6,807 nucleotides of DNA from Cyanothece sp. UBA12306. GTDB taxonomy: Bacteria > Cyanobacteriota > Cyanobacteriia > Cyanobacteriales > Microcystaceae. Numbering within the stretch: position 1 is the stretch's first letter; every line of letters begins with the position of its first letter. The notes under the pieces are model-generated. The model saw only the letters and a program-made list of their open reading frames with translations. It had not been told where the DNA came from and did no database searches. Position numbers and translations under genes: made by a program. The stretch covers positions 564-7,370 of the forward strand of contig DLXW01000091.1 of NCBI GenBank assembly GCA_003448685.1. The letters are read 5' to 3'. Shown here piece by piece: positions 1 to 6,726 of the stretch.

Positions 1-9
1 TAGGTAGAA

Positions 10-1455
10 TTGGCTCCTATGTTGATGTTTACTCCAATTGAAAGGGAAGAAAAAAAATTCTTAGAAACTAATCAAAAAGACAGTTCTTTAGGCTCTTTTG
101 AAGCACAAACTAATAGTGATTTAGAATTACTTCCTGTTAAAACAATTCCAGCACATTTTAGTCAAGTTTATGAGGCCTCAGAAACAGATTTCCGCTCTGT
201 TTTTGGCTGGGAAGATGATCCAAGCCGACGCAATTTTGCTATTGGTAAACCTTTAGATATGGAAGTGCCAATTTGTATTGATTTAGATCGGTTTGTAGAA
301 AGGAGTAATGGTGTTTTTGGTAAGTCAGGAACTGGTAAATCTTTCTTAACTCGCTTGTTAATTTCGGGTATTATTCGTAAGCAAGCGGCGGTTAATTTAA
401 TGTTTGATATGCACTCGGAATATGGGTGGGAAGCAATGAAAGAAGGGAAGCGTGTTTCTACAGTAAAAGGGTTGCGCCAATTGTTCCCTGGAGAAGTAGA
501 AATTTATACCTTGGATGCTGAGTCTACTAAAAGGCGAGGGGTTAGCGATGCTCAAGAATTATACTTGAGCTATGATCAAATTGAGATTGAAGATATTCGC
601 TTAGTGGGTTATGAGTTAGGTATCTCCGAAGCAAGTTTAGATAATGCTAATATTCTAGCGGCTGAATATGGTAAATCTTGGATTATAAATCTATTAAATA
701 TGAGCAATGAAGATATTAAAATATTTTGTCAGGAAAAACAAGGCCACGCGGGATCAATTATGTCCCTACAAAGGAAATTAATGCGATTAGAAAATATGAA
801 GTATTTACGAACTGCTTGCCCTCATAATTATATTGATCAAATTTTACAATCTTTGGATGCAGGTAAACACGTTGTAGTAGAATTTGGGTCTCAGTCTAAT
901 ATGTTATCTTATATGTTAGCGACCAATATGATCACTCGTAGAATTCATGCCAGTTATGTAAGAAAATCGGAAAAATTTCTTCAGTCAAAAAATCCGGTTG
1001 ATCGTCCTAGACAATTAGTTATTACCATTGAAGAGGCACACCGTTTTCTTGATTCTAAGATAGTTCATCAAACTATTTTTGGAACCATTGCGAGGGAGAT
1101 GAGAAAATATTTTGTTACCCTATTAGTAGTGGATCAAAGACCATCAGGAATTGATAATGAGGTGATGTCTCAAGTGGGGACTCGTATTACTTGTTTATTG
1201 AATGATGAAAAGGACATTGAAGCCATTTTTACTGGGGTTTCAGGAGGGCAAAATTTACGCTCAGTTTTAGCCAAATTAGATTCAAAACAACAAGCTTTAA
1301 TTTTAGGTCATGCTGTTCCAATGCCAGTAGTTATTAGAACTCGCGCCTATGATCAACAATTTTATGCAGAAATTGGGGCAATTAATTGGTCAGAAATGCC
1401 TGATGAAAAATTGTTTTCCTTAGCACAACAAGCTAAAGCAGATTTAGGATTTTAG
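10..1455 (+). CDS. HerA-like ATP-binding protein (DUF87/HerA domain), N-terminus probably missing
   Basis: Hexameric DNA-translocase/helicase-type P-loop ATPase of the HerA/FtsK superfamily; archaeal HerA works with the nuclease NurA in DNA end processing, but no NurA is present here and the cyanobacterial role is unknown. Seen: Walker A GKSGTGKS (residues 104-111), the HerA-type FDMHSEYG segment (132-139), Walker B VITIEEAH (337-344) with the catalytic Glu pair, and VDQRPSGID (374-382), a sensor/arginine-finger-like region. There are no membrane segments. The listed start is TTG at 10; ATG codons at 19 and 25 are alternatives, and none has a clear ribosome site. The frame is closed by TAG at 1-3, yet the residues directly after it (V-E-L-A-P-M-L-M-F-T-P) look like the interior of the family, which from memory has roughly 90 further N-terminal residues forming a small barrel. 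The gene is therefore probably truncated, frameshifted or cut by the sequence edge. The ATPase core is intact. The family call is firm; the start is not. Confidence 0.85.
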   Translation: MAPMLMFTPIEREEKKFLETNQKDSSLGSFEAQTNSDLELLPVKTIPAHFSQVYEASETDFRSVFGWEDDPSRRNFAIGKPLDMEVPICIDLDRFVERSNGVFGKSGTGKSFLTRLLISGIIRKQAAVNLMFDMHSEYGWEAMKEGKRVSTVKGLRQLFPGEVEIYTLDAESTKRRGVSDAQELYLSYDQIEIEDIRLVGYELGISEASLDNANILAAEYGKSWIINLLNMSNEDIKIFCQEKQGHAGSIMSLQRKLMRLENMKYLRTACPHNYIDQILQSLDAGKHVVVEFGSQSNMLSYMLATNMITRRIHASYVRKSEKFLQSKNPVDRPRQLVITIEEAHRFLDSKIVHQTIFGTIAREMRKYFVTLLVVDQRPSGIDNEVMSQVGTRITCLLNDEKDIEAIFTGVSGGQNLRSVLAKLDSKQQALILGHAVPMPVVIRTRAYDQQFYAEIGAINWSEMPDEKLFSLAQQAKADLGF

Positions 1456-1473
1456 TAATCTAATAAATTTACC

Positions 1474-1506
1474 TTGACTTAGAAACCTAATTAATCTGAT
1501 TATACC
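1474..1506 (+). promoter_or_regulatory. weak promoter-like sequence before the DUF815 ATPase gene
   Basis: TTGACT at 1474-1479 is a good -35 match. The nearest -10-like element is TTATAC/TATACC at 1500-1506, preceded by TG at 1497-1498. The spacing of 20-21 bases is longer than the ideal 17, so this is only a tentative promoter. The 65-bp gap to the upstream gene would also allow read-through. Confidence 0.22.
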
Positions 1507-1520
1507 AATAATTAATATAC

Positions 1521-2810
1521 ATGAATCAAGTAATGTTATCTAATCAATCTCTTTATAGTCAAATTTCTTCATTACTTCTCTATCAATCAGTTTTTAAGAA
1601 TGAAATAGGTGAAGCTTTTTTGAATCTTTTAGACTGTCTTAGTTATCCTGAAGATGATCATCTAAATTTAGATTGTTTAATAGCTTATGGTGAATTATTT
1701 AATGCCTTAGCTAAGCAACAAAAAAGTTGGCAAGATTACTTAATAGATGAAATTCTTATAAATACTAATCCTTTTAGTGAGCAAATCCAAGCAGTTCCCC
1801 TAAAAAACTTGCCAAAATCTCTAATAGATGCTGTTAAACACGATTTAAGTATTCTACAAAAAGCGTATCATTGTCAACCTAAAGAAATAGCTCAATGGCT
1901 TAAAGAAACTATTAAAAAAGATTCTGTTACTTTGGCTTGGGAATTAGATAACAATCAAGATAGTTTTTTACATAAAAGTAATGATTGGCAAGAAGTAATA
2001 GAAGAGTTAGCTAACTATTATCGTCAACAAGGTACGGGTATTTTCGCCCAATATAAAGCCCTTAAATGGTACGATAACCAATTAATTGGTATTAATAATC
2101 CCGATGCCGTTCAATTAAATGAAATTGTAGGTTATGAAACACAAAAAGCATCCTTGATCAAAAATACAGAAATTTTATTAGCAGGCTACCCTGCCCTTCA
2201 TGTATTATTATATGGCAGTAGAGGTTCGGGAAAATCTTCTTTAGTTAAAGGTTTATTGAATCAATATAGCACTCAAGCATTAAGATTAATAGAAGTCAGT
2301 AAGTCTCAATTAAAACATTTACCGTTTATTGTCGACAAATTAAGAAATATATCTCAGAAATTTATTATTTTTGTTGATGATCTTTCCTTTGAGGAAGATG
2401 ACGATGCGTTTAAATCTTTGAAAGTGGTTTTAGAAGGAAGTGTGACTGCTAAAGCACAAAATGTTGTGGTTTATGCTACTTCTAATAGGAGACATTTAAT
2501 CAAAGAATTTTTTGGGGATCGTCCCCAACTTAGTGAAGCAGATGAAGTCCATGCTTGGGATACAATACAAGAAAAATTATCCTTTAGCGATCGCTTTGGT
2601 TTAACTTTAACTTTTGAACCAGCAAATCAAGAAAAATACCTCAATATTGTCCATCATTTAGCACAACAAGCAGGACTGAATTTACCTCCAGAAGAACTAG
2701 AATTTAAAGCTAAACAATGGGCAACTAGACACAATGGAAGATCGGGAAGAACTGCGAGACAATTTATTGATTTTTTGCAAGGAGAATTAGCTATCATGAA
2801 TCAAATCTAG
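1521..2810 (+). CDS. DUF815-type AAA+ ATPase
   Basis: P-loop ATPase of the DUF815 (COG2607) group; its biochemical role is not established. The first ~200 residues are a helical, Leu/Gln-rich region without recognisable motifs. The ATPase core follows: NEIVGYETQKASL (200-212), where these proteins carry the entry segment of the AAA domain, Walker A GSRGSGKSS (232-240), Walker B FIIFVDDLSF (281-290) followed by an acidic run, and the sensor-1-like VVYATSNRRH (316-325). Near the C-terminus RSGRTARQF (407-415) resembles a sensor-2 arginine region. No signal peptide or membrane helix is visible. ATG 1521 is taken as the start; a second in-frame ATG lies at 1533 and neither has a Shine-Dalgarno match. 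The gene lies 65 bp after the HerA-like gene on the same strand, so co-transcription is possible. One HIP1 site falls inside it. Confidence 0.85.
   Translation: MNQVMLSNQSLYSQISSLLLYQSVFKNEIGEAFLNLLDCLSYPEDDHLNLDCLIAYGELFNALAKQQKSWQDYLIDEILINTNPFSEQIQAVPLKNLPKSLIDAVKHDLSILQKAYHCQPKEIAQWLKETIKKDSVTLAWELDNNQDSFLHKSNDWQEVIEELANYYRQQGTGIFAQYKALKWYDNQLIGINNPDAVQLNEIVGYETQKASLIKNTEILLAGYPALHVLLYGSRGSGKSSLVKGLLNQYSTQALRLIEVSKSQLKHLPFIVDKLRNISQKFIIFVDDLSFEEDDDAFKSLKVVLEGSVTAKAQNVVVYATSNRRHLIKEFFGDRPQLSEADEVHAWDTIQEKLSFSDRFGLTLTFEPANQEKYLNIVHHLAQQAGLNLPPEELEFKAKQWATRHNGRSGRTARQFIDFLQGELAIMNQI
2587..2594. repeat. HIP1 palindrome GCGATCGC
   Basis: Extended match AGCGATCGCT, inside the DUF815 ATPase gene. 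HIP1 is the octamer strongly over-represented in many cyanobacterial genomes. Confidence 0.9.
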
Positions 2811-2865
2811 ATTCAATATTACCTACTTTGTATTATATTTATTGCATCAAATAATTAATGATCAA

Positions 2866-3462
2866 ATGCTCAATTCAACTGTTACTATTAATGTTTTAAA
2901 AAATCCCACTCAACAAGCTTGGATCGAACAAGCGATATCTAATTTAGACACTATTTTGCTCGATCATTCTCATTGTGAAAGAAAAGCAGCAGGAGTTGCT
3001 TTAAATTTGATGTTTCGTTATCCTTCTAATGCTTCTTTAGTTAGGAAATTAACGGCGATCGCCCAAGAAGAATTAGAACATTTTGAACAAGTTAACCAAT
3101 GGTTAGACAGACGAAATATTGCCTTAGCTGCGCTTTCTCCTCCTCCCTACGGTAAACAATTAAACCAACAAATTAGCCATCATGAACCTGATAGGTTATT
3201 AGATTCTTTGTTAGTTGCTGCTTTAATTGAAGCGCGATCACACGAAAGATTAGGATTATTAGGACAACATTGTCCTGATGTCGAATTAGCTAAATTTTAT
3301 CGCAGTTTAATGGCATCAGAAGCAAGACATTATGGAGTATATTGGATCTTAGCAGATACTTATTTTGAGAGGGATTTAATCGAACAAAGATTAGAGGAAT
3401 TATCAATAGTTGAAAGTGAAATTTTATCTACCTTACACCCTGAACCTAGAATCCATAGTTAG
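2866..3462 (+). CDS. miaE: tRNA-(ms2io6A37) hydroxylase MiaE
   Basis: Diiron mono-oxygenase that hydroxylates the isopentenyl side chain of the modified adenosine at position 37 of tRNAs reading U-starting codons, using O2; cytoplasmic. It has the full ferritin-like ligand set: Glu38 (CERKAA), Glu69-x-x-His72 (EELEH), Glu122 (LIEARSHER) and Glu152-x-x-His155 (SEARH). At 198 residues it is about the normal length. The start chosen is ATG 2866, giving M-L-N-S-T. The frame also allows TTG at 2842, which would add eight residues (MHQIINDQ), but the ATG start matches the usual short leader before the first helix as I remember the cyanobacterial family. Neither start has a ribosome site. The conserved C-terminus (LHPEPRIHS) is complete. 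The gene starts 55 bp after the DUF815 ATPase. In cyanobacteria MiaE is a routine chromosomal gene. Confidence 0.92.
   Translation: MLNSTVTINVLKNPTQQAWIEQAISNLDTILLDHSHCERKAAGVALNLMFRYPSNASLVRKLTAIAQEELEHFEQVNQWLDRRNIALAALSPPPYGKQLNQQISHHEPDRLLDSLLVAALIEARSHERLGLLGQHCPDVELAKFYRSLMASEARHYGVYWILADTYFERDLIEQRLEELSIVESEILSTLHPEPRIHS
3055..3062. repeat. HIP1 palindrome GCGATCGC
   Basis: Extended ten-base form GGCGATCGCC (3054-3063), the commonest flanking context of HIP1, within miaE. Confidence 0.9.
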
Positions 3463-3552
3463 TTGTGGTATTTTAGGAATAAAATGGTTGAATTTTGAAG
3501 ATAAAATTTACTTGATTCATGAATAATTAGGAGATAAAGATCAAAAATATTA

Positions 3553-3568
3553 GTTTTAGAATTAAAAC
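3553..3568. repeat. small inverted repeat between miaE and the acetyltransferase gene
   Basis: GTTTTA and TAAAAC form a perfect 6-bp stem around the loop GAAT. The stem is AT-only apart from its outer G-C pair and has no T-run after it, so it is a poor terminator candidate. The rest of the 149-bp gap shows no other feature apart from an AGGAGA at 3529-3534 that serves no start codon. Confidence 0.25.
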
Positions 3569-3611
3569 ATTAACGCAAGCTTTAAGATGATCATAAAAGT
3601 CATTCAAACCC

Positions 3612-4097
3612 ATGTTAACTTACTATAAAGACTATTTAATTCGGGACTGGAAAGCAAGCGATCGCCTGACTGCTGCTAAAGTAATTGAAACTGTGTTGAG
3701 AGAATATGGTTTACCTTGGCAACCCCAAGAAGCGGATCAAGATGTGTTAGAAGTAGAACGCTTTTATCTATCGGTTGGAGGAGAGTTTTGGATAGTTGAA
3801 CATAACAGCAAAATTGTCGGAACTGCTGCTTATTATCCAATATCCAAAGGTAATAATGGGGTAGAAATTCGTAAAATGTATTTGTTACCCCAAGTTAGAG
3901 GACAAGGTTTAGGAAAATATTTATTAAAAGAATTAGAAACAACTATTGACAATAAAGGGTATCAAGAAATTTTTATTGAAACAGCTAGTATTCTGAAAGA
4001 AGCAGTTAACTTGTATGAAAATTATGGATATCAACCTGTAACAGAAGTGGAAACAAAAAGATGCGATCGCGCTTATATTAAACAATTACAAAGATAG
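3612..4097 (+). CDS. GNAT-family N-acetyltransferase
   Basis: Acetyl-CoA-dependent N-acetyltransferase of unknown substrate, cytoplasmic. Seen: an N-terminal strand and helix (YLIRDWKASD, then AAKVIETVLREYG), the strand FWIVEHNSKIVGTAAYYPI around residues 59-77, motif A EIRKMYLLPQ (85-94) followed by the acetyl-CoA pyrophosphate loop RGQGLG (96-101), and motif B with AVNLYENYGYQPV (131-143), where Tyr135 is in the usual position of the catalytic acid. At 161 residues it is a complete single-domain GNAT. ATG 3612 is the natural start and has no Shine-Dalgarno sequence. The gap of 149 bp from miaE suggests its own transcription. Two HIP1 sites lie inside, one near each end. Small-molecule, amino-acid or protein N-terminal acetylation are all possible. 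Confidence 0.88.
   Translation: MLTYYKDYLIRDWKASDRLTAAKVIETVLREYGLPWQPQEADQDVLEVERFYLSVGGEFWIVEHNSKIVGTAAYYPISKGNNGVEIRKMYLLPQVRGQGLGKYLLKELETTIDNKGYQEIFIETASILKEAVNLYENYGYQPVTEVETKRCDRAYIKQLQR
3658..3665. repeat. HIP1 palindrome GCGATCGC
   Basis: Near the 5' end of the acetyltransferase gene. Confidence 0.9.
4063..4070. repeat. HIP1 palindrome GCGATCGC
   Basis: Near the 3' end of the acetyltransferase gene; the next copy is about 1.8 kb away, so the ATPase gene in between has none. Confidence 0.9.
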
Positions 4098-4105
4098 ATT
4101 GGTCA

Positions 4106-4134
4106 TTGCCCACCATCAAAAAATATTCTATACT
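4106..4134 (+). promoter_or_regulatory. sigma-70-type promoter for the ATPase-PIN pair
   Basis: The -35 element TTGCCC (4106-4111) and -10 element TATACT (4129-4134) are separated by exactly 17 bases. Transcription would begin near 4141, leaving a leader of only about 12 nt before ATG 4153. This is the best promoter match in the window. It suggests that the two-gene module is transcribed independently of the acetyltransferase upstream. Confidence 0.5.
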
Positions 4135-4152
4135 TATTAAAAATAGTTCATT

Positions 4153-5505
4153 ATGGAAAGTCTACCCAATTCTAATACACAAACTGAAGATTTAAACCAA
4201 GGTATTACTTCAATTTCTGTCAAAGGTTTTAAGTCTCTTTATGACGAATGTACTTTAGAAATAAAACCTTTAACTATTTTAGCGGGAGCAAATAGTTCAG
4301 GTAAATCTAGTATTATGCAACCTATATTATTAATGAAGCAGACGTTAGAATCTCATTACGATCCTGGTGCGTTATTAATTAATGGAAATCATGTTAAATT
4401 TACATCTAGTGAACAATTATTGTCTAACATTTCAGGTAAACAAGAAGTTGACGAATTAGAAATAAAAATTGAAATAGATAAAAGAGTTGATCTTAAAAAT
4501 ATATTAGGTAAAAAGTTAACTGGGGGTTTTGAAATACGAAAAGTTTATTATAATAATAACTACCGTAAAGAGCAAGTTATTTATTCTTATGATATTAGTA
4601 AAGAGCAATTTTTAGAAATTAACAAAAACAGTGGTCTTGAATATATATCTAATTATTTTGGTGATCAAGATAGAATGCAATTAAATTTTTTATCTAAAAG
4701 GTGTTTTATAAGTCTAAAAATTGAGATTTTAACACCAGAAATATTTCCGGATAATGTGTGGTCTAATAACCATAATATTACTGATTTTTTTGCAAAAACA
4801 CGTCAAATAATTCATTTGCCAGGGTTAAGGGGAACACCAGAAAGAAGCTATCCTATAACAGCAATTGGAGATACATTTCAAGGGACTTTTGATAATTATG
4901 TTGCCAGTGTTATTCATGAATGGCAATATAATAAAGATCCGAGAATTAATCAAGTAGGAGAATATTTAACTAATTTAGGATTAACATCCCAAGTAGCAGC
5001 AAATAGAACTAATGATGTACAAGTAGAAATTCAAGTTGGAAAACTAACGAATAATATTGACAAAAATAACCTAATTAATATTGCCGATGTAGGACTAGGA
5101 GTATCACAAGTTTTACCCGTAATTGTCGCATTATTAGTTGCTAAACCAGGACAATTAGTCTATATAGAACAACCCGAAATTCATCTCCATCCCCGCGCAC
5201 AAGCAAACCTAGCACCTATTTTAGTTGATGCTGCAAACCGTGGGGTAAAAGTCGTCGTAGAAACCCATAGTGATCTCCTATTAACCCGCATTCAAACTTT
5301 AGTAGCAGAAGGTTTAATCTCTCAAGATAAAGTAAATTTAAACTGGTTTCAATTGCGAGAAGATGGTATAACTCAAATGTATAGTACCCAACTAGATGAG
5401 ACAGGTTCCTATGGAGATTGGCCCGTTGATTTTAGTGAAATTACCCTAGCAGAAGATGATCGTTATCTAACTGCTGCTGAGTCTCGTCTATGGAAAGATA
5501 ACTAA
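4153..5505 (+). CDS. OLD/ABC-type AAA ATPase (AAA_15/AAA_21, DUF3696-like), putative defence ATPase
   Basis: SMC/ABC-like P-loop ATPase of the kind often found as the sensor or motor subunit beside nuclease effectors; substrate unknown. Seen: entry motif SISVKGFKSL (20-29), Walker A GANSSGKSS (45-53), conserved HLPGLRGTPERSYP (221-234), ABC-signature-like DVGLGVSQVLP (312-322), Walker B plus D-loop LVYIEQPEIHLHP (335-347) and the H-switch VVVETHSD (367-374). The last ~50 residues contain the GDWPVDF motif (421-427) and recall DUF3696 proteins. Residues ~95-215, between the ATPase halves, form a variable Lys/Asn/Ile-rich insertion with no motif I recognise. There is no TOPRIM domain, so this is not a full OLD nuclease; the nuclease activity is probably supplied by the next gene, whose ATG shares a base with this stop codon. 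ATG 4153 is supported by the promoter just upstream. The fold is certain; the biological role is inferred. Confidence 0.85.
   Translation: MESLPNSNTQTEDLNQGITSISVKGFKSLYDECTLEIKPLTILAGANSSGKSSIMQPILLMKQTLESHYDPGALLINGNHVKFTSSEQLLSNISGKQEVDELEIKIEIDKRVDLKNILGKKLTGGFEIRKVYYNNNYRKEQVIYSYDISKEQFLEINKNSGLEYISNYFGDQDRMQLNFLSKRCFISLKIEILTPEIFPDNVWSNNHNITDFFAKTRQIIHLPGLRGTPERSYPITAIGDTFQGTFDNYVASVIHEWQYNKDPRINQVGEYLTNLGLTSQVAANRTNDVQVEIQVGKLTNNIDKNNLINIADVGLGVSQVLPVIVALLVAKPGQLVYIEQPEIHLHPRAQANLAPILVDAANRGVKVVVETHSDLLLTRIQTLVAEGLISQDKVNLNWFQLREDGITQMYSTQLDETGSYGDWPVDFSEITLAEDDRYLTAAESRLWKDN
5492..5497 (+). promoter_or_regulatory. ribosome binding site for the PIN-like gene
   Basis: GGAAAG lies seven bases before ATG 5505 and within the end of the ATPase gene. 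Together with the TAATG stop/start overlap it supports translational coupling and fixes the downstream start. Confidence 0.4.
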
Positions 5506-6044
5506 TGGGAAATAATCAAATTCAAGATTTAGTTATTGATGCTTCAATTGCGCGCGCTGCTGGAGGAGAAAATTCAATTAATCCTACTTCTAAAAATTGC
5601 CGTAATTGTCTTAAAATAATTTCAGATAATGGTTATTATTTAGCCCTCACAAAAGAAATTAATGATGAATGGAAAAAACACCAATCAAGGTATGCTAAAA
5701 CATGGTTAAAACTGATGTTTTCTCGCAAGCAAGTAAAACCATTAGATCTATCCATTGATCAAACCTTATGGACACAAATAGAAACCCTAGCCCCAACGGA
5801 TAGACAAAGAGATATAATGATTAAAGATATCCATTTAATCGAAGCAGCGATCGCCACTGATAAAACGATTATTGCCCTCGATGATACAGTAAGATATTTA
5901 TTTGCTAAAATAGCTCTTGATATCCATCAATTACAAGGTATTATTTGGGTTAATCCTAGTAAGGAAAAAGAACAGGTAATTGTCTGGTTAGAAAATGGGG
6001 CAAATTCTGAAATTAACCGTTATCTTGAATCTCAAATAATTTAG
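5505..6044 (+). CDS. PIN-like nuclease partner of the ATPase
   Basis: Probable metal-dependent ribonuclease of the PIN superfamily, called from the pattern of acidic residues rather than from a close homologue. Seen: the first strand LVIDASIA with Asp12, an acidic residue in the second conserved region LTKEINDEW (Glu51 or Glu55), and the C-terminal core KDIHLIEAAIATDKTIIALDD with Asp108, Glu113 and Asp126/127, which is typical of PIN domains. Length 179 residues, slightly longer than VapC toxins (about 130-140). The extra length falls mainly in the middle (KHQSRYAKTWLKLMFSRK, basic) and in a ~30-residue tail. The start is fixed by the one-base overlap with the ATPase stop codon. There is no small antitoxin gene; the partner is the 450-residue ATPase. 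No membrane helix is visible. An HIP1 site lies inside. The PIN fold is likely; the target RNA or DNA is unknown. Confidence 0.72.
   Translation: MGNNQIQDLVIDASIARAAGGENSINPTSKNCRNCLKIISDNGYYLALTKEINDEWKKHQSRYAKTWLKLMFSRKQVKPLDLSIDQTLWTQIETLAPTDRQRDIMIKDIHLIEAAIATDKTIIALDDTVRYLFAKIALDIHQLQGIIWVNPSKEKEQVIVWLENGANSEINRYLESQII
5847..5854. repeat. HIP1 palindrome GCGATCGC
   Basis: Inside the PIN-like gene, where it encodes part of the conserved EAAIATD segment. Confidence 0.9.
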
Positions 6045-6095
6045 AGTGAAACTGCTTTTATCTCGAACAAATAATAATTCCAAACTTCGATTGTG

Positions 6096-6563
6096 TTAAT
6101 ATTGTTTCATTGCTCTTGACATTTCTCGTTCATCTTGACGACGCTTGATGGTTTCGCGTTTATCGTGTAGTTTCTTCCCTCTAGCGAGTCCAATACTTAC
6201 TTTAACTAAACTTCCTTTAAGATACAATTTCACAGGAACAACAGTTAATCCTTTTTGTTCTATTTGTCCGATTAACTTATTAATTTCCTTGCGATGTAAC
6301 AACAATTTTCGATCGCGACGGGGATCGTGGTTAAAATACGCCCCACTCCTTTCATAAGGAGAAATATGAACGTTCAGTAATAACGCTTCCCCATGACGAA
6401 TTAAAACATAGCCATCACCGAGGTTAACTTTGCCTGCGCGAATAGACTTAACCTCAGTGCCTACTAAAGCGATACCTGCCTCATAAGTCTCCAGAATTTC
6501 GTAAAGAAAACGAGCTTTGCGGTTATCACTAACGATTTTGATCGGTTTACTTTCATTACCCAT
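6096..6563 (-). CDS. smpB: SsrA-binding protein SmpB
   Basis: Partner of tmRNA in trans-translation: it binds the tRNA-like domain of SsrA RNA and places its C-terminal tail in the mRNA channel of stalled ribosomes. Hallmarks: DNRKARFLYEI (13-23), GTEVKSIRAGKVNL (35-48), NVHISPY (64-70), HDPRRDRKLLLH (79-90), and the basic tail with GKKLHDKR (129-136) and RRQDEREMSR (141-150). At 155 residues it has the standard length. The start chosen is ATG at 6563 (M-G-N-E-S-K-P). An ATG at 6584 would add seven residues. The frame extends further to a TTG at 6638, giving an N-terminal extension unlike any SmpB, and that TTG is part of a TTGACA that looks more like a -35 box. The stop lies 51 bp from the stop of the PIN-like gene, in convergent orientation, with no visible bidirectional terminator. 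No ssrA gene is in the window. Confidence 0.97.
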   Translation of the reverse strand: MGNESKPIKIVSDNRKARFLYEILETYEAGIALVGTEVKSIRAGKVNLGDGYVLIRHGEALLLNVHISPYERSGAYFNHDPRRDRKLLLHRKEINKLIGQIEQKGLTVVPVKLYLKGSLVKVSIGLARGKKLHDKRETIKRRQDEREMSRAMKQY

Positions 6564-6668
6564 AGCTTTTCTAGGATAACCCATTTTTAAAAAATTAACA
6601 AAATAATGGGATTTGACGAAATAAATAATTATTGTCAATTCTTGTCCTACAATTTTTTCATAGAGATT

Positions 6669-6676
6669 GCGATCGC
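6669..6676. repeat. HIP1 palindrome GCGATCGC
   Basis: Lies upstream of smpB, in non-coding DNA; the only intergenic copy in the window. Confidence 0.9.
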
Positions 6677-6696
6677 CAATAATACGGAAACCAGAA

Positions 6697-6721
6697 GGAT
6701 CAAGAAAAGAATCTTTGATCC
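6697..6721. repeat. inverted repeat GGATCAA/TTGATCC
   Basis: Two 7-base arms (6697-6703 and 6715-6721) pair perfectly around an 11-base loop. There is no adjoining T-run on either strand, so a terminator role is not supported. It sits between the smpB leader and the transposon-end-like repeats and may mark the inner border of that element. Confidence 0.35.
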
Positions 6722-6726
6722 GTAAT

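Noticed and set aside
2512..2528. Hairpin TTGGGGA-TCG-TCCCCAA as a terminator or regulatory element
   Set aside because: It is in the middle of the DUF815 ATPase coding sequence (F-F-G-D-R-P-Q), has no T-run after it, and is explained by the codons.
2842..2865. Eight-residue extension of MiaE from TTG at 2842
   Set aside because: There is no ribosome site, and the ATG at 2866 gives a protein of the usual length and start.
3529..3534. AGGAGA as the ribosome site of a small gene between miaE and the acetyltransferase
   Set aside because: No ATG, GTG or TTG with an open frame follows at a usable distance.
5505..6044. Classical VapC toxin of a VapBC toxin-antitoxin pair
   Set aside because: The protein is longer than VapC and no small DNA-binding antitoxin gene precedes it; the coupled upstream gene is a 450-residue ATPase.
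6045..6095. Bidirectional terminator between the convergent PIN-like and smpB genes
   Set aside because: No GC-rich stem with flanking T-runs can be found in the 51 bases.
6145..6357. 70-residue open frame on the plus strand
   Set aside because: It lies entirely antisense to smpB, has no ribosome site and a composition (Ser, Leu, Cys runs) expected of a shadow frame.
6564..6638. N-terminal extension of SmpB from TTG at 6638
   Set aside because: It would add 25 residues not found in SmpB, starts at a TTG that forms part of a TTGACA box, and the ATG at 6563 gives the normal 155-residue protein.
6633..6638. Minus-strand TTGACA as the smpB promoter
   Set aside because: The -35 match is perfect, but no acceptable -10 hexamer lies 16-18 bases downstream, so a full promoter is not claimed.
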